Positions 1-8,445 of a stretch of 64,000 nt of DNA are shown in pieces; within the stretch, counting starts at the first letter, position 1; each line of letters begins with the position of its first letter. The notes beneath the pieces were generated by a model. It was not told the origin of the DNA. It did no database searches and was given only the letters and a program-made list of their open reading frames with translations. A program made the position numbers and the translations under genes. The DNA lies in assembly GCF_027923225.1 (NCBI RefSeq), contig NZ_BSDI01000030.1:91198-155197 (forward strand). Reading direction: 5' to 3'. This stretch comes from Phytohabitans aurantiacus. Lineage in GTDB: Bacteria > Actinomycetota > Actinomycetes > Mycobacteriales > Micromonosporaceae.

Positions 1-1150
1 TCAGTAGTCGGATTTTGGTGTTGACGGACTCGATACGGCCGTTGCTGAGTCGGTGGACCAGGGTGTTGGCGATGTCGGGGCGGAAGTGGATGCGGATGCG
101 TCGTGCCAGGTCGACGAAGGGTTGGATCCGGGATCGGCTGGCCCAGGCCAGCCACTGGTCTAGGAGTTCGATGCGTTCTTCGCCGCCGGCGGCGAAGATC
201 TGCCGGAACTGTTCTTTGAGCAGGTAGGCGCGGTAGAGCGGCTGGTTGGTCTTGGCGATCGAGGCGAGTTTGGCTTGTTGGCGTTCGGTGAGGTCTTGAG
301 GGTTCTTCCACAGCGCGTACCGGGCGCCCTTGATGTCGCTGGCCAGGGCTTTCTGTCCGTCTTTGCGGGCCTGGCGCCAGACCTGGTTACGGACCAGGTC
401 CAGGGCCTTGGTGGCCCAGGCCACGGCGTGGAACGGGTCCAGGCACTGCCGGGCGTTGGGGCAGTGCTCCGCGACGGCGTAGAAGATCCAGTCCGCGCCG
501 TCCCCGGAGACCAACGCGATCCGGGCGCATCGCTGCGGGCCCAACCGTTCGAAGAACTCGGCCAAGGTGGCCTTGCTACGGCCCTGGCCGACCCAGACCA
601 GCCGGCCGGTGTCGTGGTCGACCACGACCGTCAAATACTTGTAGCCACGCCGGTAAGAAATCTCATCGATACCGATGCGGCGTAGCCCATCCAGGCGGTC
701 CCCGGCCTGCGCGTCCGCGTCCGCGACCACCCGGGTGATGATCTGACCCACGGTGCGCCAGGCGATCCGCGACAGCGCGCACACCGCGGTCTTGGACATC
801 TGCCGGGTCAGCCACGCCACCTCGCTGTCGAAGTCCCGGGTATGCCCGGCCCCGTGTCGCGCCCACGGCACCGCCGTCACGACCACCCCATGCTCAGGAC
901 AGGACACCCGCGGCTGCTCGGCCTCCACATACGCCCGCATCACACCCACATCCAGACTGCGCCACCGCCGCCGGCCGCGGCCCTGGTCGTACCACGGACA
1001 CCGCCGCCGACACAGCCCGCACCGCTGCCGCTCCCGCGCCGACGCACGCACCCTGACCACCACCACACCAGCCACATCATCGACACACGTCGACTCGACC
1101 ACCGCGCCCTGACACCCCAAAACCCGCTTCCATACGCTTAACGAACGCAC
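1..1150 (-). CDS. ISL3-family transposase, 3' end cut by window edge
   Basis: DDE-type transposase of an insertion sequence. The reading frame on the minus strand opens at a GTG at 1150 and is still open at base 1. The N-terminal region has a Cys-rich zinc-finger pattern (CGLCRRRCPWYD, about residues 45-56), followed by a helix-turn-helix-like segment and the catalytic core: IGIDEISYRRGYKY supplies the first Asp, VSGDGADWIF the second acidic position, and a C-terminal SNGRIESVNTKIRLL segment carries the terminal Glu. This order and these motifs are characteristic of the ISL3 (IS204/IS1001/IS1165) family. No frameshift is visible in the 383 codons present, so the copy may be functional. The start is uncertain because no strong ribosome binding site is seen; a GTG at 1110 would drop the segment WKRVLGCQGA that normally begins the family. 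Confidence 0.85.
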   Translation of the reverse strand, partial: MRSLSVWKRVLGCQGAVVESTCVDDVAGVVVVRVRASARERQRCGLCRRRCPWYDQGRGRRRWRSLDVGVMRAYVEAEQPRVSCPEHGVVVTAVPWARHGAGHTRDFDSEVAWLTRQMSKTAVCALSRIAWRTVGQIITRVVADADAQAGDRLDGLRRIGIDEISYRRGYKYLTVVVDHDTGRLVWVGQGRSKATLAEFFERLGPQRCARIALVSGDGADWIFYAVAEHCPNARQCLDPFHAVAWATKALDLVRNQVWRQARKDGQKALASDIKGARYALWKNPQDLTERQQAKLASIAKTNQPLYRAYLLKEQFRQIFAAGGEERIELLDQWLAWASRSRIQPFVDLARRIRIHFRPDIANTLVHRLSNGRIESVNTKIRLL

Positions 1151-1220
1151 GCCGTTGCCCCCACTCTAGGAATCGAACCGTCAGACAGTCCGAAACCTAG
1201 GCCAGGCAACGGCGTGCCCC
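1148..1220. repeat. Inverted repeat at the 5' end of the insertion sequence
   Basis: GCACGCCGTTGCC at 1148-1160 is repeated inverted at 1204-1216 (GGCAACGGCGTGC). The pair lies directly upstream of the transposase start. The outer arm, with GGGG at 1217-1220, may be the terminal inverted repeat of the element; the inner arm would then be a secondary transposase or regulatory site. The other end of the element is outside the window, so the true boundary cannot be set. Confidence 0.5.
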
Positions 1221-1252
1221 AATCACCAACCCGACCCCAACCCACACATCGG

Positions 1253-1329
1253 GGCGAAGAGCCGAATGCACGTGCTTTGATCTCTTTCCGCGTGCATTAG
1301 CCCTTGATCCATGCGAATGCCCTTGATCG
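1253..1329 (-). repeat. 78-bp asymmetric hairpin element, copy 1 (degenerate)
   Basis: Copy 1 of ten. The right arm, loop and outer GATCAAGG box (as CCTTGATC) are recognisable, but the left arm lost its GATCAAGG end (CGAAGAGCCGAATGCACG) and the loop is 1 bp shorter. It sits between the ISL3 element and copy 2, in the same orientation as copy 2. Confidence 0.75.
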
Positions 1330-1367
1330 TCGGCCCGCGTCGGCCCGCGTCGGCCCGCGTCGGCCCG
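1328..1367. repeat. 10-bp tandem repeat, four units
   Basis: The unit CGTCGGCCCG is repeated four times in tandem without change, starting at the very end of the upstream 78-bp element. Similar GC-rich tandem or low-complexity tracts border other copies of the 78-bp element in this window. Confidence 0.85.
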
Positions 1368-1434
1368 CGCCGGAGCCGCGTCGCACCGGCCACTCGCGGG
1401 CGCTGGCGCCCGCGTACGCCAGCCCCCGGCTCGT

Positions 1435-1512
1435 CGATCAAGGGTAAATGCACGCGGCTCGATCTCACTTCCGCGTGTTTTTGCCCTTGATCGACGCAAT
1501 GTTCCTTGATCG
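1435..1512 (-). repeat. 78-bp asymmetric hairpin element, copy 2
   Basis: Copy 2 of ten. Left arm GATCAAGGGTAAATGCACG, loop of reverse orientation (CGGCTCGATCTCACTTC), right arm CGTGTTTTTGCCCTTGATC, then the third GATCAAGG box reversed at 1504-1511. Arms have drifted more than in most copies. Confidence 0.85.
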
Positions 1513-1884
1513 TCGCCGGCGCTCTCGCTCTCGCCCGACAGGGGCGGGCAGCGCCCACAGCGCGTGGCCGTCGGTGGGCGTTCGCGGCCCGACGCCCGCT
1601 GCCCGGCGCTCGGGGCCCGACGTCCGTAGTGCTGCGCTCGCGGCCCGCTGCCGTCGCTGGTCGCCGTTTACGGTCGTCGGTACCCAACCCCAGCACGCTG
1701 GGAGTCGAGCGCTACCCGTGCGAAGGGACATCTTCAGGGAACTTGCGGCATCGACCCGCTTCCGATGCCGCAGGTTCCGGGATCTTGTGGCCTGCACCCA
1801 GCGTCTCAGCAGGTCGGAGCGCGGTGATGGTCATGGATCTTGGTGGGTTGCGATTTTGTCATACCCCTCACCTAGCGTCAGGGC
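1513..1884. other. Gene-poor repeat region with one palindrome
   Basis: Open frames here are low-complexity and unlike any protein. The only structured feature is an imperfect palindrome at 1739-1778: arm GGAACTTGCGGCATCG, 8-nt loop, arm CGATGCCGCAGGTTCC with one mismatch. A related sequence sharing TTGCGGCATCGACC occurs near 17285-17304. The stretch just before 1885 (GTCATACCCCTCACCTAGCG) may hold the promoter of the next gene. Confidence 0.5.
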
Positions 1885-2112
1885 ATGCTTATCGATTGCG
1901 ACAGCTGCGCCGTTCGGGGCAATGCGTGTGGCGGGTGCCTGGTGAGCGCCCTGATCGACACGCCGCCGCGATACGGTCAGCTCACCGAGGCGGAGCGCCA
2001 GGCGATCGAGGTGTTCGCGCGCGCTGGCTTTGACGTCGATGTGATTTCCGAGCCGGCACGGCCGCCGCTGCGGCTCATGCCCGGTGGACGCCGCAGGCGG
2101 CATGTGGCATGA
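1885..2112 (+). CDS. Small Cys-rich conserved actinobacterial protein
   Basis: A 75-residue protein of unknown function. Its N-terminus MLIDCDSCAVRGNACGGCLV has four cysteines in the pattern C-x2-C-x6-C-x2-C, suggestive of a small metal-binding site (inference). The C-terminal half, SALIDTPPRYGQLTEAERQAI onwards, looks like a short helical domain ending in a basic Arg-rich tail. Similar short proteins with a CDxCxVRGxxCxxC start are widespread in actinobacteria, where they have no assigned role. It is followed at once by the repeat that carries the start of the M48 protease gene. Confidence 0.7.
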   Translation: MLIDCDSCAVRGNACGGCLVSALIDTPPRYGQLTEAERQAIEVFARAGFDVDVISEPARPPLRLMPGGRRRRHVA

Positions 2113-2143
2113 CCACTAGTATCGGCTCGCATGACCCTGCCAA

Positions 2144-2262
2144 CTGGCGCTCGCCTTCGCTCGCGTGGGTCATGCGCCCCGAAGCCTCCCTGTAGCCGCC
2201 AGTCGCTTCGGTCGCTGCGCTCCCTGCGCTTTGTGGTGGCTGCGGGAGGCGGCGCATGACCC
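2144..2262 (+). repeat. Start-codon-bearing repeat, copy A
   Basis: A roughly 119-bp element about 80 percent identical by eye to the complement of 60832-60949. Within it GGGTCATGCGCC (2167-2178) and GGCGCATGACCC (2251-2262) form a perfect 12-bp inverted repeat. The right arm contains the ATG of the M48 protease gene, and GCGGGAGGCG just upstream serves as ribosome binding site. Shared blocks with copy B include CCCTGTAGCCG and GGTCGCTGCGCTCCCT. Confidence 0.85.
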
Positions 2263-3512
2263 CTAGGCTCTGGGCGGTCGTGGCTCTGGGCGGGCTTCTC
2301 ATCGCGCTCCTTGTGGCCGCCGCGTTCCTGGTGCCGTGGCACCGTCCGCCGGCGCCGCGCGCCGATCAGCTCGCGGCTCTGCGCGACCTGCCGGCGGCGC
2401 AGGTGAGCCGCGGTCGGGCGTTTCATGCGGCGTTGCGCCCTGGCTCGTACGGGGCGTTGGCCGTCGGGCTGGTGGTGGCGCTGGTCCTGGGGCTTACCCC
2501 GCTGGGCGCGCGCCTGGTCGAGTTGGGCGGTCGCCCCTTCGGCGACCACTGGGTGGCGCGGGCGATCGTCGGCGGGCTTGCGATCGTACTGGTCGCCGAG
2601 CTGGCCACGCTTCCGTTCGCGGCCTGGCGGCACACCGTCATGGTGAAATACGGGCTCTCCACACAAAGCTGGAGTGGATGGGTAGTCGACGTCCTGAAGT
2701 CGTACGCGGTCACCGCGGTCATCGGCGCACTCGCGCTTCTCGGCTTCTACACGATCACCCGGTTCGCGCCGCGCTGGTGGTGGGCGTTCGGCGCCGCGGG
2801 GGCGGCTTGCCTGGTGGTGCTGCTCTCGTTCATCGTGCCGGTACTCGTCGAGCCGGTCTTCAACAAGTTCACCCCGATGGAGCCCGGTCCGCAGCGCACC
2901 GAGCTGATGGCGCTCGCCGAGCGTGACGGTGTGCCAGTACGCGATGTGTTGGTGGCTGACGCGTCCCGCCGCACCCGGGCGGTCAACGCGTACGTTTCGG
3001 GGCTCGGCCCGACTCGTCGGATCGTCGTCTACGACACCCTGCTGCGCGAAGCTCCACCCGCCGAGGTCACGAGTGTGGTGGCGCACGAGCTCGGTCACGC
3101 CAAGGACCGCGATGTCTTCACCGGCACGCTGATCGGTGCCTTGGGGGCGGCGGCGGCCGTGATCGCCCTGTACGTGTTGGGCGGCTGGGGATGGCTGCTG
3201 CGCGCCGCTGGCGTCGACTCGATGGGCGAACCGCGAGCGCTCGCCCTGATGGTGGCGATCGTGTCGGTGGTGGGCCTGGCCGCCTCACCGGTGCAGAGCC
3301 TGGTGTCCCGGCGCGTGGAGGCGCGCGCCGACCAACACGCGCTCGTGCTGACGGGCGACCCGGCGACGTTCGAGGCGATGCAACGCCGCCTCTCCACGGT
3401 CAACCTGGGCGACCCGGACCCACCCCGTTGGGAATACCTCTACTCCGCCTCGCATCCGTCCACGGTGGAGCGGATGGCCGCGGCGCGGGCCTACGCCCGA
3501 GGAGAGCGATGA
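2256..3512 (+). CDS. M48 family integral-membrane zinc metalloprotease
   Basis: Ste24/HtpX-like endopeptidase, 418 residues. The catalytic zinc motif HELGH lies at about residues 275-279 (VVAHELGHAKDRD) and the third zinc ligand Glu in RRVEARADQHA near residue 354. Hydrophobic segments lie at about residues 6-28, 62-85, 100-125, 150-170 and 178-200, with two more after the HExxH, as in CAAX-type M48 proteases. Family members cleave membrane or lipidated proteins; the substrate here is unknown. The ATG lies inside a repeated element that provides GGGAGG as ribosome binding site. Its TGA overlaps the next ATG (ATGA at 3509-3512), so it is translationally coupled to the mannosyltransferase. Confidence 0.9.
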   Translation: MTPRLWAVVALGGLLIALLVAAAFLVPWHRPPAPRADQLAALRDLPAAQVSRGRAFHAALRPGSYGALAVGLVVALVLGLTPLGARLVELGGRPFGDHWVARAIVGGLAIVLVAELATLPFAAWRHTVMVKYGLSTQSWSGWVVDVLKSYAVTAVIGALALLGFYTITRFAPRWWWAFGAAGAACLVVLLSFIVPVLVEPVFNKFTPMEPGPQRTELMALAERDGVPVRDVLVADASRRTRAVNAYVSGLGPTRRIVVYDTLLREAPPAEVTSVVAHELGHAKDRDVFTGTLIGALGAAAAVIALYVLGGWGWLLRAAGVDSMGEPRALALMVAIVSVVGLAASPVQSLVSRRVEARADQHALVLTGDPATFEAMQRRLSTVNLGDPDPPRWEYLYSASHPSTVERMAAARAYARGER

Positions 3513-4615
3513 CCACCCTTCTGGTCACGAACGACTTCCCGCCGCGGCCGGGCGGCATCCAGTCCTTCGTGCACAACCTCGCGATCCGGCAGCCGCCCGG
3601 TTCCCTCGTGGTGTACGCGTCGACCTGGCGCGGCGCGGCCAAGTTCGACGCGGAGCAACCCTTCGAGGTGGTCCGCGAGTCGACGGGAGTCCTGCTGCCC
3701 ACCCGCCGGGCCGCCCGTCGCACGGCGGAGCTCGCGAAGGCGTACAGCTGCGAATCTGTGTGGTTCGGCGCTGCGGCGCCTCTCGGCCTGCTCGCCGCGG
3801 GCCTGCGTCGCCGCGCGGGCGTCGAGCGCGCGGTGGCGCTGACGCACGGCCACGAGATCGGCTGGGCCGCGCTCCCCGGAGCGCGCGGCCTGCTGCGCCG
3901 GATCGCGCGGGGGGTCGACGTGACCACATTCCTGACCGAGTACCAGCGGGTGCGCCTCGACCGGGCGCTGCACGGCCTGACTGAGCTGCGCCGGCTCCCG
4001 CCGGGCGTTGACGTCGACACGTATCACCCCGATGTGGACGGTGCTGAAATCCGCCGCCGGCACGGTCTCGGCGACCGTCCGGTGGTGGTCTGCGTGTCGC
4101 GCCTGGTGCCTCGGAAGGGCCAGGATGCGCTGATCCGGGCCATGCCGCTGATCCGGCGCCGGGTGCCAGACGCTGTGCTGCTGCTGGTCGGTGGTGGTCC
4201 GCACCGGTCGCGCCTAGCGAAGATGGCTGGCGAGGGTGTGGTGTTCACCGGTTCGGTGCCGCATGAGGAGCTGCCCGCGCACTACGCGGCCGGCGACGTC
4301 TTCGCGATGCCGTGCCGCACCCGCAACGCCGGCCTCGATGTGGAGGGCCTCGGCATCGTCTACCTTGAGGCGTCCGCGAGCGGCCTGCCCGTCGTGGCCG
4401 GCGATTCGGGGGGTGCGCCCGATGCGGTCCGTGAGGGCGAGACCGGGTACGTGGTGAATGGTCGCGATATTCCGCACATCGCCGATCGGGTGGCGGGCTT
4501 GCTCGCCGACCGCGATCTTGCCACCCGTATGGGTGAGGCGGGCCGTGCGTGGGTGGAGCGTGAGTGGCGCTGGGAGACCCAGGCTGCCCACCTGTCGGAG
4601 CTGCTCAACCCCTGA
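3509..4615 (+). CDS. pimB: GT4 glycosyltransferase, PimB-like mannosyltransferase
   Basis: Predicted GDP-mannose-dependent alpha-(1-6)-phosphatidylinositol monomannoside mannosyltransferase, the second mannosyl transfer in phosphatidylinositol mannoside synthesis at the inner membrane face. GT-B fold, 368 residues: N-terminal TNDFPPRPGGIQSFVHNL is typical of PimB', donor-binding SRLVPRKGQD at about 198-207, and the E-x7-E motif in EGLGIVYLEA near 279-287. Length matches the family. It overlaps the M48 protease gene by 4 nt. An alternative is another GT4 mannosyl- or glucosyltransferase, but the N-terminal signature argues for PimB'. A 78-bp hairpin element starts 15 nt after the stop. Confidence 0.85.
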   Translation: MTTLLVTNDFPPRPGGIQSFVHNLAIRQPPGSLVVYASTWRGAAKFDAEQPFEVVRESTGVLLPTRRAARRTAELAKAYSCESVWFGAAAPLGLLAAGLRRRAGVERAVALTHGHEIGWAALPGARGLLRRIARGVDVTTFLTEYQRVRLDRALHGLTELRRLPPGVDVDTYHPDVDGAEIRRRHGLGDRPVVVCVSRLVPRKGQDALIRAMPLIRRRVPDAVLLLVGGGPHRSRLAKMAGEGVVFTGSVPHEELPAHYAAGDVFAMPCRTRNAGLDVEGLGIVYLEASASGLPVVAGDSGGAPDAVREGETGYVVNGRDIPHIADRVAGLLADRDLATRMGEAGRAWVEREWRWETQAAHLSELLNP

Positions 4616-4630
4616 CTCTGGCGCGGCCGT

Positions 4631-4708
4631 CGATCAAGGCCATCTCCATGGATCAAGGGCGAATGCACGCGGAAAAGAGATCCAAGCGCGTGCGTTTGCC
4701 CTTGATCG
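4631..4708 (+). repeat. 78-bp asymmetric hairpin element, copy 3
   Basis: Copy 3 of ten, starting 15 nt after the mannosyltransferase stop. Outer box CGATCAAGG at 4631, then 21 bp on the hairpin: left arm GATCAAGGGCGAATGCACG, loop with GGAAAAGAGATCCAA, right arm CGTGCGTTTGCCCTTGATC. The two arm differences become G-U pairs if this strand is transcribed. Confidence 0.9.
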
Positions 4709-4812
4709 GCGCGTAGGGCGGGGCGACACGCCGCCCGTGGGCGCGGGGGGAATCCGTGCGGATGGGGGAAAGGCTTGGACGGCACGGGGTGGGGTGTCGT
4801 ACCAAGGAAGGC

Positions 4813-6705
4813 ATGGAGTCGCCGGAGGACGACGAACTGAAGGTGCCGTACTGGCTCACCGCGACCGCGGAAGCCGCCAACGCCACGTTCTGGCGGATGC
4901 TGCGGCGGCTCCCCGGTCTGCTGGTGCAGGCCTGGCGGCTGGGCTGGCGTGCCAGCCCAGGCACGACCCTTGCCGTGGTGGGGTTCCAGGTCGCGGGTGG
5001 CGTGGCGAGCGCCGTCAGCCTCGTCAGCGTCGTCGGTGTCCTAGATGGACTGTTGCGAGCGGGCCCCACGCCCGAACGTATCCGCGCCGCCGTGCCGTCG
5101 CTGATCATCATGGTGGCGGCGGGCGCCTTGAAGACGCTGCTCACGTCGGCGGCCACGGCGGCGCAGGGGCGGCTGTCGCCGCAGGTGCTGCAGGCCGCCG
5201 AGATGGAGTTGCTCGATCTGACCACCCGCGTCGATCTTGCCACGTTTGACGACCCGGACTGGCGGGACGCCATGCAGCGGGCCCGGGATCGGGGGATCGA
5301 CGCGGCGCAGCGGATCGTCGATCACGGGATCGAGCTGGCGACGAACCTGATCGGCCTGGCCGCCGTCGGCAGCGTGCTGGCGGTACTGCATCCGGTGCTG
5401 CTGCCGCTGCTCGTACTGGCGGTGGTGCCCAGGGGATGGGCGGCGGTGCGGGCCGCGCGGTTGGGGTACCGGCAGGAGTTGCGGCTCGTGGCGGTGTGGC
5501 GGCGCAAGTGGATGCTCTCCAACCTGCTCGCCGAGCGGGAGCCCGCGCCGGAGGTGCGCGCGTTCACGGTCCGGCAGTACCTGCTCGCCGAGGTGCGACG
5601 GCTGCTCGACGTGGCGACGGGGGAGTACATGAAGGTCTCCACCCGGCAGGTACGCACCAATCTTGTCGGCACCGCGCTGGGCAGCGTCGCGACCGGTCTG
5701 ACGTACGCCGCTCTGCTCATCCTGCTGCTGACCGGCCGCATGGACCTCGCGGTCGGCGGTGCGGCGGCGTACGCGATCAGCACCGGCATCGAGCGGCTCA
5801 CCCAGGTGGCCTTCTCCGTCAACCACCTCTACGAGCAGGGCCTGTACTTCAGCGACTATGAGGGTTTTTGCGCGCTGGCGCGGGAGCGTGCCGAGCCGAC
5901 GCCGGCACAGCGCGCCCCGCTGGGCCCGGCCCGGATCGAACTTCGGGGCGTCACGTTCGCGTACCCGGGCAGCGAGCGCCCGGCGGTCCGCGACGTGTCG
6001 TTGACCGTCCGATGTGGTGAGACGATCGCCCTTGTCGGTGAGAACGGCTCCGGGAAGTCGACGCTCGCGCGGCTCCTGGCCGGCCTGTACCACCCCGACC
6101 GCGGCACCGTGGCGTGGGACGGCGTCGACCTCGCGGGTGTCGACCCGGTCAGCGTCCGCGACCAGGTCGCGGTGGTCATGCAGGAACCCACCCGATGGCC
6201 GCTCAAGGCGCGCGACAACATCAGCATCGGCCGGTACGAGCGACCGGCGGAACAGTCCACCGTGGAGGCGGCCGCCGACCGGGGCGACGCGCACGAGTTC
6301 ATCGTCGAGCTGTCGCGCGGCTACGACACGCTGCTCTCGCGGCACTTCACGGATGGCGCCGACCTGTCCGGTGGGCAGTGGCAGCGGCTCGCGGTGAGCC
6401 GGGCGTTCTACCGCGACGCGGCGCTGCTGATCTGCGACGAGCCGACCGCCAACCTCGACCCGCGCGCCGAGTACAAGGTGTACGAGCGGATGCGGGAGCT
6501 GGCGGCGGGCCGCACGGTCGTGCTGATCACGCACCGGCTGGCGAGCGTGCGCGAGGCGGACCGGATCTACGTACTCGACCACGGCGCGCTGATCGAGGAG
6601 GGCTCGCACGACGAGCTGATGGCGCGCGACGGCACGTACGCCAACCTCTTCACGCTCCAGGCCAGCGCGTACCAGGGGGCGTTAGAGGAGGGCCTCGACG
6701 TCTGA
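4813..6705 (+). CDS. ABC transporter half-transporter (fused membrane and ATPase domains)
   Basis: Exporter-type ABC protein of 630 residues. The N-terminal half has several membrane helices (about residues 45-75, 90-115, 170-220, 295-330). The nucleotide-binding domain has Walker A GENGSGKST near residue 408, Q-loop VMQEP, signature LSGGQ near 518, Walker B LLICDEPTANLD near 540 and the switch His in ITHRL. Such half-transporters dimerise to export lipids, peptides or drugs; the substrate cannot be told. I chose the ATG at 4813 because AAGGAAGG precedes it, rather than an in-frame ATG at 4756. The gene converges on the GGDEF-EAL gene and its 3' end overlaps that gene by 24 nt. Confidence 0.88.
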   Translation: MESPEDDELKVPYWLTATAEAANATFWRMLRRLPGLLVQAWRLGWRASPGTTLAVVGFQVAGGVASAVSLVSVVGVLDGLLRAGPTPERIRAAVPSLIIMVAAGALKTLLTSAATAAQGRLSPQVLQAAEMELLDLTTRVDLATFDDPDWRDAMQRARDRGIDAAQRIVDHGIELATNLIGLAAVGSVLAVLHPVLLPLLVLAVVPRGWAAVRAARLGYRQELRLVAVWRRKWMLSNLLAEREPAPEVRAFTVRQYLLAEVRRLLDVATGEYMKVSTRQVRTNLVGTALGSVATGLTYAALLILLLTGRMDLAVGGAAAYAISTGIERLTQVAFSVNHLYEQGLYFSDYEGFCALARERAEPTPAQRAPLGPARIELRGVTFAYPGSERPAVRDVSLTVRCGETIALVGENGSGKSTLARLLAGLYHPDRGTVAWDGVDLAGVDPVSVRDQVAVVMQEPTRWPLKARDNISIGRYERPAEQSTVEAAADRGDAHEFIVELSRGYDTLLSRHFTDGADLSGGQWQRLAVSRAFYRDAALLICDEPTANLDPRAEYKVYERMRELAAGRTVVLITHRLASVREADRIYVLDHGALIEEGSHDELMARDGTYANLFTLQASAYQGALEEGLDV

Positions 6706-8445
6706 GGGGGAGCTGGGCCGGCCGAAGTGCCAGCCCTGTGCGGCGTCGCAGCCGATCGCACGGAGCCGGTCGGCCTGGTTGGCGGTCTCGACGCCCTCGG
6801 CGGTGACGGTCAGGTCGAGCGTGTGCGCCAGCGACACGAGCGTGGCGAGGATGCGTTCGTCGGTGAGGCTGGCGGGGTCGGCGGCGGGCGCGCGCAGCCC
6901 TTCGACGAACGAGCCGGCGACCTTCAGCTCGCAGACCGGCAGCTTGCTCAGGTACGACAGGTTCGAGTACCCGGTGCCGAAGTCGTCGATCGCCACCCGT
7001 ACGCCGAGGTCGGCCAGCGAGCGCAGAGTGCCCACCGACTCGTCGTCGGTGCTCATCATCGCGCTCTCGGTGATCTCCAGCTGGAGCCGGTCGGGCGGCA
7101 GGCTGTGCTCGTGCAGGAGCGCGGTGACCTGGTCGACCAGTTCGGGCTCGCGCACCTGCGGGACGGCGAGGTTGACGCTCACGAACGGCGCCGTCGGGCT
7201 CACGTCGGCCCACCGCCGGGCCTGCCGGCACGCTTCGGCGAGTACCCAACCGCCGAGCCGCACGATGAGCCCGGTCTCCTCGGCGAGCCCGATGAAGTGG
7301 TCGGGACGCAGCACACCGAGCTGCGGGTGGCGCCAGCGCACCAGGGCCTCGACGCCGAGCAGGGCGCCGTCGGTCAGCGATACGAGTGGCTGGTAGTCGA
7401 GGCAGAACTCGCCCCGTTCGAGCGCGGCCGGCATCGCCGACGACAGCGCGTACCGGGTCAGCTCACGCTGGTTGCGGTCGGAGTCGAACAGCGCCCACCG
7501 GCCCTTGCCCGCGGTCTTCGCCCAGTGCAGCGTGATGTCGGCGTCGCGCATGACCTCGCGCGGGCTGGTGCCCTCGACCGGACGCTCGACGACGCCGATG
7601 CTGGCGGCGACCCGCAGCTCGTGACCGTCGACGATGGACGGCTCGGTGATGGCGGCGAGCGCCGCGTCGGCGACCTTGAGCACGTCGTCGGTGCAGGTGG
7701 TGTCTTCGACGAGGATGACGAACTCGTCGCCGCCCATCCGCGCGACCAGATGGGTGCCGAGGCCGCGCCGGAGGCGTTCGGCGACCGAGACGAGGAGCAG
7801 GTCGCCGATGTGGTGGCCGAGCGTGTCGTTGACCATCTTGAAGCCGTCGAGGTCGACGAAGCACAGGCCGAGCCGCCGGCCGGCGGTGCCCTGCCGGCCG
7901 AAGACGGCGTCGAGGCGTTCGGTGAAGAGCGTGCGGTTGGGCAGGTCGGTGAGTGGGTCGTGAGTGGCCTGGTGCCGGAAGCGCGCCTCGCTCTCCCGCA
8001 GGGCGTGCTCGGCCTGCTCGCGGGCGACAAGAGCGGCCCGCCGGATCGACTCCTGCTCGTCGAGCGTGCGGTCGCGCAGCGCCCGGGCGTACCCGATCGC
8101 GACGGTGCCCAGCACGCGGGCCAGCCGGTCGCGCATGTCGTCGCCGGACAGCCCGAGGTCGCGCAGCAGGCGCAGGTCGATGACCTCGATCGTGCGGCCC
8201 AGACCCTCGGCCGAGGCGATGTGGGCGGCCACCAGGTCGGCGCCGATCTGGTACCCGCGCCGCAGGCTGAACGGCTCGGCGAAGAGCGCGTCGACCAGCC
8301 GCACGGTGAGGCTCTCCAGGAACGCCTCGAGCTCGGCCTGGGTGACCGGCATGTAGCTCGTGCCGGTGATCGACTTCGCCCAGGCCCGCGCGAACGTGGC
8401 GTAGCCGACCCGGGCAGCCAGTGGACCTCCGTGCTGGCCGTTCAT
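6682..8445 (-). CDS. GGDEF-EAL protein, cyclic di-GMP turnover
   Basis: Predicted diguanylate cyclase/phosphodiesterase, 587 residues. An N-terminal helical region of about 180 residues without a recognised sensor or membrane segment ends in a coiled-coil-like linker. The GGDEF domain is intact (MGGDEFVI near 236-243), followed by an EAL domain with GVEALVRWRHP near 364 and IDDFGTGYSNL, so both activities are possible; in actinomycetes c-di-GMP controls development (family knowledge). Its ATG overlaps the TGA of the upstream methyltransferase gene (ATGA), so the two are translationally coupled. The 3' end overlaps the convergent ABC transporter gene by 24 nt. Confidence 0.88.
   Translation of the reverse strand: MNGQHGGPLAARVGYATFARAWAKSITGTSYMPVTQAELEAFLESLTVRLVDALFAEPFSLRRGYQIGADLVAAHIASAEGLGRTIEVIDLRLLRDLGLSGDDMRDRLARVLGTVAIGYARALRDRTLDEQESIRRAALVAREQAEHALRESEARFRHQATHDPLTDLPNRTLFTERLDAVFGRQGTAGRRLGLCFVDLDGFKMVNDTLGHHIGDLLLVSVAERLRRGLGTHLVARMGGDEFVILVEDTTCTDDVLKVADAALAAITEPSIVDGHELRVAASIGVVERPVEGTSPREVMRDADITLHWAKTAGKGRWALFDSDRNQRELTRYALSSAMPAALERGEFCLDYQPLVSLTDGALLGVEALVRWRHPQLGVLRPDHFIGLAEETGLIVRLGGWVLAEACRQARRWADVSPTAPFVSVNLAVPQVREPELVDQVTALLHEHSLPPDRLQLEITESAMMSTDDESVGTLRSLADLGVRVAIDDFGTGYSNLSYLSKLPVCELKVAGSFVEGLRAPAADPASLTDERILATLVSLAHTLDLTVTAEGVETANQADRLRAIGCDAAQGWHFGRPSSPSDVEALL

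Noticed and set aside
1448..2033. Overlapping open frames of 165 and 175 codons in the repeat region
   Set aside because: They run through the 78-bp element and low-complexity DNA, lack ribosome binding sites and resemble no protein.
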